From the NCBI GenBank assembly GCA_963170055.1, contig CAUJGJ010000210.1, forward strand, positions 1 through 55,000: DNA of 55,000 nucleotides. Direction: 5' to 3'. The position numbers and the translations under genes are program-made. Of this stretch, positions 1 through 14,769 are shown in pieces. The stretch's first letter is position 1. The number at the start of each line of letters is the position of its first letter. This DNA comes from Halisarca cf. caerulea (Eukaryota > Porifera > Demospongiae > Chondrillida > Halisarcidae). The notes under the pieces were generated by a model. That model made no database searches. It was not told where the DNA came from and was given only the letters and a program-made list of their open reading frames with translations.

Positions 1-87
1 TTTGGCACTAGCACCACGCACATTCCCAGTGGACACACATGAAGTTTCTTAACTACTGTGGACGTATTTGTGTAGTGTTGGATATGC

Positions 88-120
88 TGGTGCTAATACC
101 AATATTTGGCACTAGCACCA
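88..120. repeat. 33-bp symmetric dyad in each satellite monomer (first example)
   Basis: TGGTGCTA at 88-95 is the exact reverse complement of TAGCACCA at 113-120. Nested inside are CCAA (99-102) and TTGG (106-109) around a 3-nt loop. The two stems are separated by 3 nt on each side, so the dyad is symmetric about position 104. It spans the boundary between two monomers as phased from base 1. The same arrangement recurs in most monomers; the subtype with TGCTAAAATCAATATTTTGC keeps the outer arms but loses the inner stem. A cruciform or a protein dyad is possible; function is unknown. Confidence 0.85.
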
Positions 121-199
121 CGCACATTCCCAGTGGACGCACATGAAGTTTCTTAACTACTGTGGGCGTATTTGTGTAATGTTGGATATGCTGGTGCTA

Positions 200-2700
200 A
201 TACCAATATTTGGCACTAGCACCACGCACATTCCCAGTGGACACACATGACCTTTCTGAAGTGCTGTGGGCGCATTTGTGTAGTGTTGGATATGCTGGTG
301 CTAAAATCAATATTTTGCACTAGCACCACGCACATTCCCAATGGAAACACATGAGGATTCTTAAGAGCTGTGGGCGCATTTGTGTAGTGTTGGATATGCT
401 GGTGCTAAAATCAATATTTGGCACTAGCACCACGCACATTCCAGTGGACACACATGAAGTTTCTTAACTACTGTGGGCGTATTTGTGTAGTGTTGGATAT
501 GCTGGTGCTAATACCAATATTTGGCACTAGAACCACGCACATTCCCAGTGGACACACATGACCTTTCTGAAGTGCTGTGGGCGTATTTGTGTAGTGTTGG
601 ATATGCTGGTGCAAATACCATATTTGGCACTAGCACCACGCACATTCCCAGTGGACACACATGAAGTTTCTTAACTACTGTGGGCGTATTTGTGTAATGT
701 TGGATATGCTGGTGCTAATACCAATATTTGGCACTAGCACCACGCACATTCCCAGTAAACACACATGAAGTTTCTTAACTACTGTGGGCGTATTTGTGTA
801 GTGTTGGATATGCTGGTGCAAATACCAATATTTGGCACTAGCACCACGCACATTCCCAGTGGACACACATGACCTTTCTGAAGTGCTGTGGGAGTATTTG
901 TGTAGTGTTGGATATGCTGGTGCTAATACCAATATTTGGCACTAGCACCACGCACATTCCCAGTGGACACACATGAAGTTTCTTAACTACTGTGGGCGTA
1001 TTTGTGTAGTGTTGGATATGCTGGTGCTAATACCAATATTTGGCACTAGCACCACGCACATTCCCAGTGGACACACATAAGTTTCTAAAGTTCTGTGGGC
1101 GTATTTGTGTAGTGTTGGATATGCTGGTGCTAATACCAATATTTGGCACTAGCACCACGCACATTCCCAGTAAACACACATGAAGTTTCTTAACTACTGT
1201 GGGCGTATTTGTCTAGTGTTAGATATGCTGGTGCTAATACCAATATTTGGCACTAGCACCACGCACATTCCCAGTAGACACACATGAAGTTTGTGAAGTG
1301 CTGTGGGCATATTTGTGTAGTGCTGGATATGCTGGTGCTAATACCGATATTTGGCACTAGCACCACGCACATTTCCAGTGGACACACATGAAGATTCTGA
1401 AGTGATGTGGGCGTATTTGTGTATTGTTGGATATGCTGGTGCTAATACCGATATTTGGCACTAGCACCACGCACATTCCCGTGGACACACATGAAGTTTC
1501 TTAACTACTGTGGGCGTATTTGTGTAATGTTGGATATGCTGGTGCTAATACCAATATTTGGCACTAGCACCACGCACATTCCCAGTAAACACACATGAAG
1601 TTTCTTAACTACTGTGGGCGTATTTGTGTAGTGTTGGATATGCTGGTGCTAATACCAATATTTGGCACTAGCACCACGCACATTCCCAGTGGACACACAT
1701 GACCTTGCTGAAGTGCTGTGGGCGTATTTGTGTAGTGTTGGATATGCTGGTGCTAATACCAATATTTGGCACTAGCACCACGCACATTCCCAGTGGACAC
1801 ACATGAAGTTTCTAAACTACTGTGGGCGTATTTGTGTAGTGTTGGATATGCTGGTGCTAATACCAATATTTGGCACTAGCACCACGCACATTCCCAGTGG
1901 ACACACATGAAGTTTCTTAACTACTGTGGGCGTATTTGTGTAGTGTTGGATATGCTGGTGCTAATACCAATATTTGGCACTAGCACCACGCACATTCCCA
2001 GTGGACACACATAAGTTTCTAAAGTTCTGTGGGCGTATTTGTGTAGTGTTGGATATGCTGGTGCTAATACCATTATTTGGCACTAGCACCACGCACATTC
2101 CCAGTAAACACACATGAAGTTTCTTAACTACTGTGGGCGTATTTGTGTAGTGTTGGATATGCTGGTGCTAATACCAATATTTGGCACTAGCACCACGCAC
2201 ATTCCCAGTGGACGCACATGAAGTTTCTTAACTACTGTGGGCGTATTTGTGTAGTGTTGGATATGCTGGTGCTAATACCAATATTTGGCACTAGCACCAC
2301 GCACATTCCCAGTGGACACACATGAAGTTTCTAAACTACTTTGGGCGTATTTGTGTAGTGTTGGATATGCTGGTGCTAATACAAATATTTGGCACTAGCA
2401 CCACGCACATTCCCAGTGGACACACATGACCTTTCTGAAGTTCTGTGGGCGCATTTGTGTAGTGTTGGATATGCTGGTGCTAAAATCAATATTTTGCACT
2501 AGCACCACGCACATTCCCAATGGAAACACATGAGGTTTCTTAAGAGTTGTGGGCGTATTCATGTATTGTTGGATATGCTGGTGCTAATACCAATATTTGG
2601 CACTAGCACCACGCACATTCCAGTGGACACACATGAAGTTTCTTAACTACTGTGGGCGTATTTGTGTAGTGTTGGATATGCTGGTGCTAATACCAATATT
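200..2700. repeat. Satellite segment with a distant copy (offset 11,210 bp)
   Basis: A run of about 24 monomers has a copy at about 11410-13900 with a constant offset of 11,210 bp. Landmarks at that offset include ACCTTTCTGAAGTGCTG after 551/11761, the start of the CAAATACC unit, and the odd CTACTTTGGGCG at about 2338/13548. A constant offset over 2.4 kb means a block copy, not independent recurrence of monomer types. A related shorter block occurs at about 10121-11330. Confidence 0.75.
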
Positions 2701-3029
2701 TGGCACTAGAACCACGCACATTCCCAGTGGACACACATGACCTTTCTGAAGTGCTGTGGGCGTATTTGTGTAGTGTTGGATATGCTGGTGCAAATACCAT
2801 ATTTGCACTAGCACCACGCACATTCCCAGTGGACACACATGAAGTTTCTTAACTACTGTGGGCGTATTTGTGTAATGTTGGATATGCTGGTGCTAATACC
2901 AATATTTGGCACTAGCACCACGCACATTCCCAGTGGACACACATGACCTTTCTGAAGTGCTGTGGGCGTATTTGTGTAGTGTTGGATATGCTGGTGCTAA
3001 TACCAATATTTGGCACTAGCACCACGCAC

Positions 3030-4650
3030 ATTCCCAGTGGACACACATGAAGTTTCTTAACTACTGTGGGCGTATTTGTGTAGTGTTGGATATGCTGGTG
3101 CTAATACCAATATTTGGCACTAGCACCACGCACATTCCCATGGACACACATAAGTTTCTAAAGTTCTGTGGGCGTATTTGTGTAGTGTTGGATATGCTGG
3201 TGCTAATACCAATATTTGGCACTAGCACCACGCACATTCCCAGTAAACACACATGAAGTTTCTTAACTACTGTGGGCGTATTTGTCTAGTGTTAGATATG
3301 CTGGTGCTAATACCAATATTTGGCACTAGCACCACGCACATTCCCAGTAGACACACATGAAGTTTGTGAAGTGCTGTGGGCATATTTGTGTAGTGCTGGA
3401 TATGCTGGTGCTAATACCGATATTTGGCACTAGCACCATGCACATTTCCAGTGGACACACATGAAGATTCTGAAGTGATGTGGGCGTATTTGTGTATTGT
3501 TGGATATGCTGGTGCTAATACCGATATTTGGCACTAGCACCACGCACATTCCCAGTGGACACACATGAAGTTTGCCAACAACTGTGGGCGCATTTGTGTA
3601 GTGTTGGATAACTGGTGCTAATACCAATATTTAGCACTAGTACCACTTACATTCCCAGTGGACACACATGAAGTTTCTAAAGTGCTGTGGGCGTATTTGT
3701 GTAGTGTTGGATATTCTGGTGCTAAAATCAATATTTTGCACTAGCACCACGCACATTCCCAATGGAAAACCAATGAGGTTTCTTAAGAGCTGTGGGCGTA
3801 TTCATGTATTGTTGGATATGCTGGTGCTAATACCAATATTTGGCACTAGCACCACGCACATTCCCAGTGGACACACATGAAGTTTCTTAACTACTGTGGG
3901 CGTATTTGTGTAGTGTTGGATATGCTGGTGCTAATACCAATATTTGGCACTAGCACCACGCACATTCCCAGTGGACGCACATGAAGTTTCTTAACTACTG
4001 TGGGCGTGTTTGTGTAATGTTGGATATGCTGGTGCTAATACCAATATTTGGCACTAGCACCACGCACATTCCCAGTGTACACACATGAAGTTTCTAAACT
4101 ACTGTGGGCGTATTTGTGTAGTGTTGGATATGCTGGTGCTAATACAAATATTTGGCACTAGCACCACGCACATTCCCAGTGGACACACATGACCTTTCTG
4201 AAGTGCTGTGGGCGCATTTGTGTAGTGTTGGATATGCTGGTGCTAAAATCAATATTTTGCACTAGCACCACGCACATTCCCAATGGAAACACATGAGGTT
4301 TCTTAAGAGTTGTGGGCGTATTCATGTATTGTTGGATATGCTGGTGCTAATACCAATATTTGGCACTAGCACCACGCACATTCCAGTGGACACACATGAA
4401 GTTTCTTAACTACTGTGGGCGTATTTGTGTAGTGTTGGATATGCTGGTGCTAATACCAATATTTGGCACTAGAACCACGCACATTCTCAGTGGACACACA
4501 TGACCTTTCTGAAGTGCTGTGGGCGTATTTGTGTAGTGTTGGATATGCTGGTGCAAATACCATATTTGGCACTAGCACCACGCACATTCCCAGTGGACAC
4601 ACATGAAGTTTCTTAACTACTGTGGGCGTATTTGTGTAGTGTTGGATATG
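3030..4650. repeat. Satellite block, first copy of a 3,322-bp-offset duplication
   Basis: This ~1.6-kb block recurs at about 6352-7972 at a constant offset of 3,322 bp. Shared peculiarities include CCCATGGACACACATAAG, the shortened GTTGGATAACTGGTGC unit near 3605 and 6927, CACCATGCACATTTCC near 3436 and 6758, and AATGGAAAACCAATGAGG at 3761 and 7083. One difference is CCACTTAC in the first copy against CCACGCAC in the second. Confidence 0.8.
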
Positions 4651-7600
4651 CTGGTGCTAATACCAATATTTGGCACTAGCACCACGCACATTCCCAGTAA
4701 ACACACATGAAGTTTCTTCACTACTGTGGGCGTATTTGTGTAGTGTTGGATATGCTGGTGCAAATACCAATATTTGGCACTAGCACCACGCACATTCCCA
4801 GTGGACACACATGACCTTTCTGAAGTGCTGTGGGCGTATTTGTGTAGTGTTGGATATGCTGGTGCTAATACCAATATTTGGCACTAGCACCACGCACATT
4901 CCCAGTGGACACACATGAAGTTTCTAAAGTGCTGTGGGCGTATTTGTGTAGTGTTGGATATTCTGGTGCTAAAATCAATATTTTGCACTAGCACCACGCA
5001 CATTCCCAATGGAAAACCAATGAGGTTTCTTAAGAGCTGTGGGCGTATTCATGTATTGTTGGATATGCTGGTGCTAATACCAATATTTGGCACTAGCACC
5101 ACGCACATTCCCAGTGGACACACATGAAGTTTCTTAACTACTGTGGGCGTATTTGTGTAGTGTTGGATATGCTGGTGCTAATACCAATATTTGGCAGTAG
5201 CACCACGCACATTCCCAGTGGACGCACATGAAGTTTCTTAACTACTGTGGGCGTGTTTGTGTAATGTTGGATATGCTGGTGCTAATACCAATATTTGGCA
5301 CTAGCACCACGCACATTCCCAGTGTACACACATGAAGTTTCTAAACTACTGTGGGCGTATTTGTGTAGTGTTGGATATGCTGGTGCTAATACAAATATTT
5401 GGCACTAGCACCACGCACATTCCCAGTGGACACACATGACCTTTCTGAAGTGCTGTGGGCGCATTTGTGTAGTGTTGGATATGCTGGTGCTAAAATCAAT
5501 ATTTTGCACTAGCACCACGCACATTCCCAATGGAAACACATGAGGTTTCTTAAGAGTTGTGGGCGTATTCATGTATTGTTGGATATGCTGGTGCTAATAC
5601 CAATATTTGGCACTAGCACCACGCACATTCCAGTGGACACACATGAAGTTTCTTAACTACTGTGGGCGTATTTGTGTAGTGTTGGATATGCTGGTGCTAA
5701 TACCAATATTTGGCACTAGAACCACGCACATTCTCAGTGGACACACATGACCTTTCTGAAGTGCTGTGGGCGTATTTGTGTAGTGTTGGATATGCTGGTG
5801 CAAATACCATATTTGGCACTAACACCACGCACATTCCCAGTGGACACACATGAAGTTTCTTAACTACTGTGGGCGTTTTTGTGTAATGTTGGATATGCTG
5901 GTGCTAATACCAATATTTGGCACTAGCACCACGCACATTCCCAGTAAACACACATGAAGTTTCTTCACTACTGTGGGCGTATTTGTGTAGTGTTGGATAT
6001 GCTGGTGCAAATACCAATATTTGGCACTAGCACCACGCACATTCCCAGTGGACACACATGACCTTTCTGAAGTGCTGTGGGCGTATTTGTGTAGTGTTGG
6101 ATATGCTGGTGCTAATACCAATATTTGGCACTAGCACCACGCACATTCCCAGTGGACACACATGAAGATTCTGAAGTGATGTGGGCGTATTTGTGTATTG
6201 TTGGATATGCTGGTGCTAATACCGATATTTGGCACTAGCACCACGCACATTCCCGTGGACACACATGAAGTTTCTTAACTACTGTGGGCGTATTTGTGTA
6301 ATGTTGGATATGCTAGTGCTAATACCAATATTTGGCACTAGCACCACGCACATTCCCAGTGGACACACATGAAGTTTCTTAACTACTGTGGGCGTATTTG
6401 TGTAGTGTTGGATATGCTGGTGCTAATACCAATATTTGGCACTAGCACCACGCACATTCCCATGGACACACATAAGTTTCTAAAGTTCTGTGGGCGTATT
6501 TGTGTAGTGTTGGATATGCTGGTGCTAATACCAATATTTGGCACTAGCACCACGCACATTCCCAGTAAACACACATGAAGTTTCTTAACTACTGTGGGCG
6601 TATTTGTCTAGTGTTAGATATGCTGGTGCTAATACCAATATTTGGCACTAGCACCACGCACATTCCCAGTAGACACACATGAAGTTTGTGAAGTGCTGTG
6701 GGCATATTTGTGTAGTGCTGGATATGCTGGTGCTAATACCGATATTTGGCACTAGCACCATGCACATTTCCAGTGGACACACATGAAGATTCTGAAGTGA
6801 TGTGGGCGTATTTGTGTATTGTTGGATATGCTGGTGCTAATACCGATATTTGGCACTAGCACCACGCACATTCCCAGTGGACACACATGAAGTTTGCCAA
6901 CAACTGTGGGCGCATTTGTGTAGTGTTGGATAACTGGTGCTAATACCAATATTTAGCACTAGTACCACGCACATTCCCAGTGGACACACATGAAGTTTCT
7001 AAAGTGCTGTGGGCGTATTTGTGTAGTGTTGGATATTCTGGTGCTAAAATCAATATTTTGCACTAGCACCACGCACATTCCCAATGGAAAACCAATGAGG
7101 TTTCTTAAGAGCTGTGGGCGTATTCATGTATTGTTGGATATGCTGGTGCTAATACCAATATTTGGCACTAGCACCACGCACATTCCCAGTGGACACACAT
7201 GAAGTTTCTTAACTACTGTGGGCGTATTTGTGTAGTGTTGGATATGCTGGTGCTAATACCAATATTTGGCACTAGCACCACGCACATTCCCAGTGGACGC
7301 ACATGAAGTTTCTTAACTACTGTGGGCGTGTTTGTGTAATGTTGGATATGCTGGTGCTAATACCAATATTTGGCACTAGCACCACGCACATTCCCAGTGT
7401 ACACACATGAAGTTTCTAAACTACTGTGGGCGTATTTGTGTAGTGTTGGATATGCTGGTGCTAATACAAATATTTGGCACTAGCACCACGCACATTCCCA
7501 GTGGACACACATGACCTTTCTGAAGTGCTGTGGGCGCATTTGTGTAGTGTTGGATATGCTGGTGCTAAAATCAATATTTTGCACTAGCACCACGCACATT

Positions 7601-10120
7601 CCCAATGGAAACACATGAGGTTTCTTAAGAGTTGTGGGCGTATTCATGTATTGTTGGATATGCTGGTGCTAATACCAATATTTGGCACTAGCACCACGCA
7701 CATTCCAGTGGACACACATGAAGTTTCTTAACTACTGTGGGCGTATTTGTGTAGTGTTGGATATGCTGGTGCTAATACCAATATTTGGCACTAGAACCAC
7801 GCACATTCTCAGTGGACACACATGACCTTTCTGAAGTGCTGTGGGCGTATTTGTGTAGTGTTGGATATGCTGGTGCAAATACCATATTTGGCACTAGCAC
7901 CACGCACATTCCCAGTGGACACACATGAAGTTTCTTAACTACTGTGGGCGTATTTGTGTAGTGTTGGATATGCTGGTGCAAATACCAATATTTGGCACTA
8001 GCACCACGCACATTCCCAGTGGACACACATGACCTTTCTGAAGTGCTGTGGGCGTATTTGTGTAGTGTTGGATATGCTGGTGCTAATACCAATATTTGGC
8101 ACTAGCACCACGCACATTCCCAGTGGACACACATGAAGTTTCTAAAGTGCTGTGGGCGTATTTGTGTAGTGTTGGATATTCTGGTGCTAAAATCAATATT
8201 TTGCACTAGCACCACGCACATTCCCAATGGAAAACCAATGAGGTTTCTTAAGAGCTGTGGGCGTATTCATGTATTGTTGGATATGCTGGTGCTAATACCA
8301 ATATTTGGCACTAGCACCACGCACATTCCCAGTGGACACACATGAAGTTTCTTAACTACTGTGGGCGTATTTGTGTAGTGTTGGATATGCTGGTGCTAAT
8401 ACCAATATTTGGCACTAGCACCACGCACATTCCCAGTGGACGCACATGAAGTTTCTTAACTACTGTGGGCGTGTTTGTGTAATGTTGGATATGCTGGTGC
8501 TAATACCAATATTTGGCACTAGCACCACGCACATTCCCAGTGTACACACATGAAGTTTCTAAACTACTGTGGGCGTATTTGTGTAGTGTTGGATATGCTG
8601 GTGCTAATACAAATATTTGGCACTAGCACCACGCACATTACCAGTGGACACACATGACCTTTCTGAAGTGCTGTGGGCGCATTTGTGTAGTGTTGGATAT
8701 GCTGGTGCTAAAATCAATATTTTGCACTAGCACCACGCACATTCCCAATGGAAACACATGAGGTTTCTTAAGAGTTGTGGGCGTATTCATGTATTGTTGG
8801 ATATGCTGGTGCTAATACCAATATTTGGCACTAGCACCACGCACATTCCAGTGGACACACATGAAGTTTCTTAACTACTGTGGGCGTATTTGTGTAGTGT
8901 TGGATATGCTGGTGCTAATACCAATATTTGGCACTAGAACCACGCACATTCTCAGTGGACACACATGACCTTTCTGAAGTGCTGTGGGCGTATTTGTGTA
9001 GTGTTGGATATGCTGGTGCAAATACCATATTTGGCACTAGCACCACGCACATTCCCAGTGGACACACATGAAGTTTCTTAACTACTGTGGGCGTATTTGT
9101 GTAGTGTTGGATATGCTGGTGCAAATACCAATATTTGGCACTAGCACCACGCACATTCCCAGTGGACACACATGACCTTTCTGAAGTGCTGTGGGCGTAT
9201 TTGTGTAGTGTTGGATATGCTGGTGCTAATACCAATATTTGGCACTAGCACCACGCACATTCCCAATGGAAAACCAATGAGGTTTCTTAAGAGCTGTGGG
9301 CGTATTCATGTATTGTTGGATATGCTGGTGCTAATACCAATATTTGGCACTAGCACCACGCACATTCCCAGTGGACACACATGAAGTTTCTTAACTACTG
9401 TGGGCGTATTTGTGTAGTGTTGGATATGCTGGTGCTAATACCAATATTTGGCACTAGCACCACGCACATTCCCAGTGGACGCACATGAAGTTTCTTAACT
9501 ACTGTGGGCGTGTTTGTGTAATGTTGGATATGCTGGTGCTAATACCAATATTTGGCACTAGCACCACGCACATTCCCAGTGTACACACATGAAGTTTCTA
9601 AACTACTGTGGGCGTATTTGTGTAGTGTTGGATATGCTGGTGCTAATACAAATATTTGGCACTAGCACCACGCACATTCCCAGTGGACACACATGACCTT
9701 TCTGAAGTGCTGTGGGCGCATTTGTGTAGTGTTGGATATGCTGGTGCTAAAATCAATATTTTGCACTAGCACCACGCACATTCCCAATGGAAACACATGA
9801 GGTTTCTTAAGAGTTGTGGGCGTATTCATGTATTGTTGGATATGCTGGTGCTAATACCAATATTTGGCACTAGCACCACGCACATTCCAGTGGACACACA
9901 TGAAGTTTCTTAACTACTGTGGGCGTATTTGTGTAGTGTTGGATATGCTGGTGCTAATACCAATATTTGGCACTAGAACCACGCACATTCTCAGTGGACA
10001 CACATGACCTTTCTGAAGTGCTGTGGGCGTATTTGTGTAGTGTTGGATATGCTGGTGCAAATACCATATTTGGCACTAGCACCACGCACATTCCCAGTGG
10101 ACACACATGAAGTTTCTTAA
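3668..10120. repeat. Nested 10- to 12-mer higher-order repeats
   Basis: The diagnostic monomer carrying AATGGAAAACCAATGAGG begins that motif at 3761, 5008, 7083, 8226 and 9265. The spacings of 1247, 2075, 1143 and 1039 bp equal about 12, 20, 11 and 10 monomers. Successive blocks share the same order of subtypes and differ by loss of whole monomers; for example, the GTAAACACACATGAAG unit is absent from the 11-mer blocks. This is the pattern expected of in-register unequal exchange. Confidence 0.85.
6352..7972. repeat. Satellite block, second copy of the 3,322-bp-offset duplication
   Basis: Partner of the block at about 3030-4650. Identity fades near 7972, where this copy lacks the GTAAACACACATGAAG monomer that follows in the first copy. 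The two copies are not adjacent; about 1.7 kb of other satellite lies between them. Confidence 0.8.
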
Positions 10121-11409
10121 CTACTGTGGGCGTATTTGTGTAATGTTGGATATGCTGGTGCTAATACCAATATTTGGCACTAGCACCACGCACATTCCCA
10201 GTAAACACACATGAAGTTTCTTCACTACTGTGGGCGTATTTGTGTAGTGTTGGATATGCTGGTGCAAATACCAATATTTGGCACTAGCACCACGCACATT
10301 CCCAGTGGACACACATGACCTTTCTGAAGTGCTGTGGGCGTATTTGTGTAGTGTTGGATATGCTGGTGCTAATACCAATATTTGGCACTAGCACCACGCA
10401 CATTCCCAGTGGACACACATGAAGTTTCTTAACTACTGTGGGCGTATTTGTGTAGTGTTGGATATGCTGGTGCTAATACCAATATTTGGCACTAGCACCA
10501 CGCACATTCCCAGTGGACACACATGAAGTTTCTAAAGTTCTGTGGGCGTATTTGTGTAGTGTTGGATATGCTGGTGCTAATACCAATATTTGGCACTAGC
10601 ACCACGCACATTCCCAGTAAACACACATGAAGTTTCTTAACTACTGTGGGCGTATTTGTCTAGTGTTAGATATGCTGGTGCTAATACAAATATTTGGCAC
10701 TAGCACCACGCACATTCCCAGTAGACACACATGAAGTTTGTGAAGTGCTGTGGGCATATTTGTGTAGTGCTGGATATGCTGGTGCTAATACCGATATTTG
10801 GCACTAGCACCACGCACATTTCCAGTGGACACACATGAAGATTCTGAAGTGATGTGGGCGTATTTGTGTATTGTTGGATATGCTGGTGCTAATACCGATA
10901 TTTGGCACTAGCACCACGCACATTCCCGTGGACACACATGAAGTTTCTTAACTACTGTGGGCGTATTTGTGTAATGTTGGATATGCTGGTGCTAATACCA
11001 ATATTTGGCACTAGCACCACGCACATTCCCAGTAAACACACATGAAGTTTCTTAACTACTGTGGGCGTATTTGTGTAGTGTTGGATATGCTGGTGCTAAT
11101 ACCAATATTTGGCACTAGCACCACGCACATTCCCAGTGGACACACATGACCTTGCTGAAGTGCTGTGGGCGTATTTGTGTAGTGTTGGATATGCTGGTGC
11201 TAATACCAATATTTGGCACTAGCACCACGCACATTCCCAGTGGACACACATGAAGTTTCTAAACTACTGTGGGCGTATTTGTGTAGTGTTGGATATGCTG
11301 GTGCTAATACCAATATTTGGCACTAGCACCACGCACATTCCAGTGGACACACATGAAGTTTCTTAACTACTGTGGGCGTATTTGTGTAGTGTTGGATATG
11401 CTGGTGCTA

Positions 11410-13900
11410 ATACCAATATTTGGCACTAGAACCACGCACATTCCCAGTGGACACACATGACCTTTCTGAAGTGCTGTGGGCGCATTTGTGTAGTGTTGGA
11501 TATGCTGGTGATAAAATCAATATTTTGCACTAGCACCACGCACATTCCCAATGGAAACACATGAGGTTTCTTAAGAGTTGTGGGCGTATTCATGTATTGT
11601 TGGATATGCTGGTGCTAATACCAATATTTGGCACTAGCACCACGCACATTCCAGTGGACACACATGAAGTTTCTTAACTACTGTGGGCGTATTTGTGTAG
11701 TGTTGGATATGCTGGTGCTAATACCAATATTTGGCACTAGAACCACGCACATTCCCAGTGGACACACATGACCTTTCTGAAGTGCTGTGGGCGTATTTGT
11801 GTAGTGTTGGATATGCTGGTGCAAATACCATATTTGGCACTAGCACCACGCACATTCCCAGTGGACACACATGAAGTTTCTTAACTACTGTGGGCGTATT
11901 TGTGTAATGTTGGATATGCTGGTGCTAATACCAATATTTGGCACTAGCACCACGCACATTCCCAGTAAACACACATGAAGTTTCTTCACTACTGTGGGCG
12001 TATTTGTGTAGTGTTGGATATGCTGGTGCAAATACCAATATTTGGCACTAGCACCACGCACATTCCCAGTGGACACACATGACCTTTCTGAAGTGCTGTG
12101 GGCGTATTTGTGTAGTGTTGGATATGCTGGTGCTAATACCAATATTTGGCACTAGCACCACGCACATTCCCAGTGGACACACATGAAGTTTCTTAACTAC
12201 TGTGGGCGTATTTGTGTAGTGTTGGATATGCTGGTGCTAATACCAATATTTGGCACTAGCACCACGCACATTCCCAGTGGACACACATAAGTTTCTAAAG
12301 TTCTGTGGGCGTATTTGTGTATTGTTGGATATGCTGGTGCTAATACCAATATTTGGCACTAGCACCACGCACATTCCCAGTAAACACACATGAAGTTTCT
12401 TAACTACTGTGGGCGTATTTGTCTAGTGTTAGATATGCTGGTGCTAATACAAATATTTGGCACTAGCACCACGCACATTCCCAGTAGACACACATGAAGT
12501 TTGTGAAGTGCTGTGGGCATATTTGTGTAGTGCTGGATATGCTGGTGCTAATACCGATATTTGGCACTAGCACCACGCACATTTCCAGTGGACACACATG
12601 AAAATTCTGAAGTGATGTGGGCGTATTTGTGTATTGTTGGATATGCTGGTGCTAATACCGATATTTGGCACTAGCACCACGCACATTCCCGTGGACACAC
12701 ATGAAGTTTCTTAACTACTGTGGGCGTATTTGTGTAATGTTGGATATGCTGGTGCTAATACCAATATTTGGCACTAGCACCACGCACATTCCCAGTAAAC
12801 ACACATGAAGTTTCTTAACTACTGTGGGCGTATTTGTGTAGTGTTGGATATGCTGGTGCTAATACCAATATTTGGCACTAGCACCACGCACATTCCCAGT
12901 GGACACACATGACCTTGCTGAAGTGCTGTGGGCGTATTTGTGTAGTGTTGGATATGCTGGTGCTAATACCAATATTTGGCACTAGCACCACGCACATTCC
13001 CAGTGGACACACATGAAGTTTCTAAACTACTGTGGGCGTATTTGTGTAGTGTTGGATATGCTGGTGCTAATACCAATATTTGGCACTAGCACCACGCACA
13101 TTCCCAGTGGACACACATGAAGTTTCTTAACTACTGTGGGCGTATTTGTGTAGTGTTGGATATGCTGGTGCTAATACCAATATTTGGCACTAGCACCACG
13201 CACATTCCCAGTGGACACACATAAGTTTCTAAAGTTCTGTGGGCGTATTTGTGTAGTGTTGGATATGCTGGTGCTAATACCAATATTTGGCACTAGCACC
13301 ACGCACATTCCCAGTAAACACACATGAAGTTTCTTAACTACTGTGGGCGTATTTGTGTAGTGTTGGATATGCTGGTGCTAATACCAATATTTGGCACTAG
13401 CACCACGCACATTCCCAGTGGACGCACATGAAGTTTCTTAACTGCTGTGGGCGTATTTGTGTAATGTTGGATATGCTGGTGCTAATACCAATATTTGGCA
13501 CTAGCACCACGCACATTCCCAGTGGACACACATGAAGTTTCTAAACTACTTTGGGCGTATTTGTGTAGTGTTGGATATGCTGGTGCTAATACAAATATTT
13601 GGCACTAGCACCACGCACATTCCCAGTGGACACACATGACCTTTCTGAAGTTCTGTGGGCGCATTTGTGTAGTGTTGGATATGCTGGTGCTAAAATCAAT
13701 ATTTTGCACTAGCACCACGCACATTCCAAATGGAAACACATGAGGTTTCTTAAGAGCTGTGGGCGTATTCATGTATTGTTGGATATGCTGGTGCTAATAC
13801 CAATATTTGGCACTAGCACCACGCACATTCCAGTGGACACACATGAAGTTTCTTAACTACTGTGGGCGTATTTGTGTAGTGTTGGATATGCTGGTGCTAA
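11410..13900. repeat. Distant copy of the 200-2700 satellite block
   Basis: Partner of the block at about 200-2700, offset 11,210 bp. It ends where the first block continues with GGCACTAGAACCACG and this one has TTGCACTAGCACCACG (about 13910). Confidence 0.75.
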
Positions 13901-14769
13901 TACCAATATTTTGCACTAGCACCACGCACATTCCCAGTGGACACACATGACCTTTCTGAAGTGCTGTGGGCGTATTTGCGTAGTGTTGGATATGCTGGTG
14001 CTAATACCAATATTTGGCACTAGCACCACGCACATTCCCGGTGGACACACATGAAGTTTCTTAACTACTGTAAGCGTATTTGTGTAGTGTTGGATATGCT
14101 GGTGCTAATACCAATATTTGGCACTAGCACCACGCACATTCCCAGTGGACACACATGAAGTTTCTTAACTACTGTGGGCGTATTTGTGTAGTGTGGGATA
14201 TGCTGGTGCTAATACCAATATTTATCACTAGCACCACGCACATTCCCAGTGGACACACATGACCTTTCTGAAGTGCTGTGGGCGTATTTGTGTAGTGTTG
14301 GATATGCTGGTGCTAATACCAATATTTGGCACTAGCACCACGCACATTCCAGTGGACACACATGAAGTTTCTTAACTACTGTGGGCGTATTTGAGTAATG
14401 TTGGATATGCTGGTGCTAATACCAATATTTGGCACTAACACCACGCACATTCCCAGTAAACACACATGAAGTTTCTTAACTACTGTGGGCGTATTTGTGC
14501 AGTGTTGGATATGCTGGTGCTAATACCAATATTTGGCACTAGCACCACGCACATTCCCAGTGGACACACATGACCTTTCTGAAGTGCTGTGGGCGTATTT
14601 GTGTAGTGTTGGATATGCTGGTGCTAATACCAATATTTGGCACTAGCACCACGCACATTCCCAGTGGACACACATGACCTTTCTGAAGTGCTGTGGGCGT
14701 ATTTGTGTAGTGTTGGATATGCTGGTGCTAATACCAATATTTGGCACTAGCACCACGCACATTCCCAGT

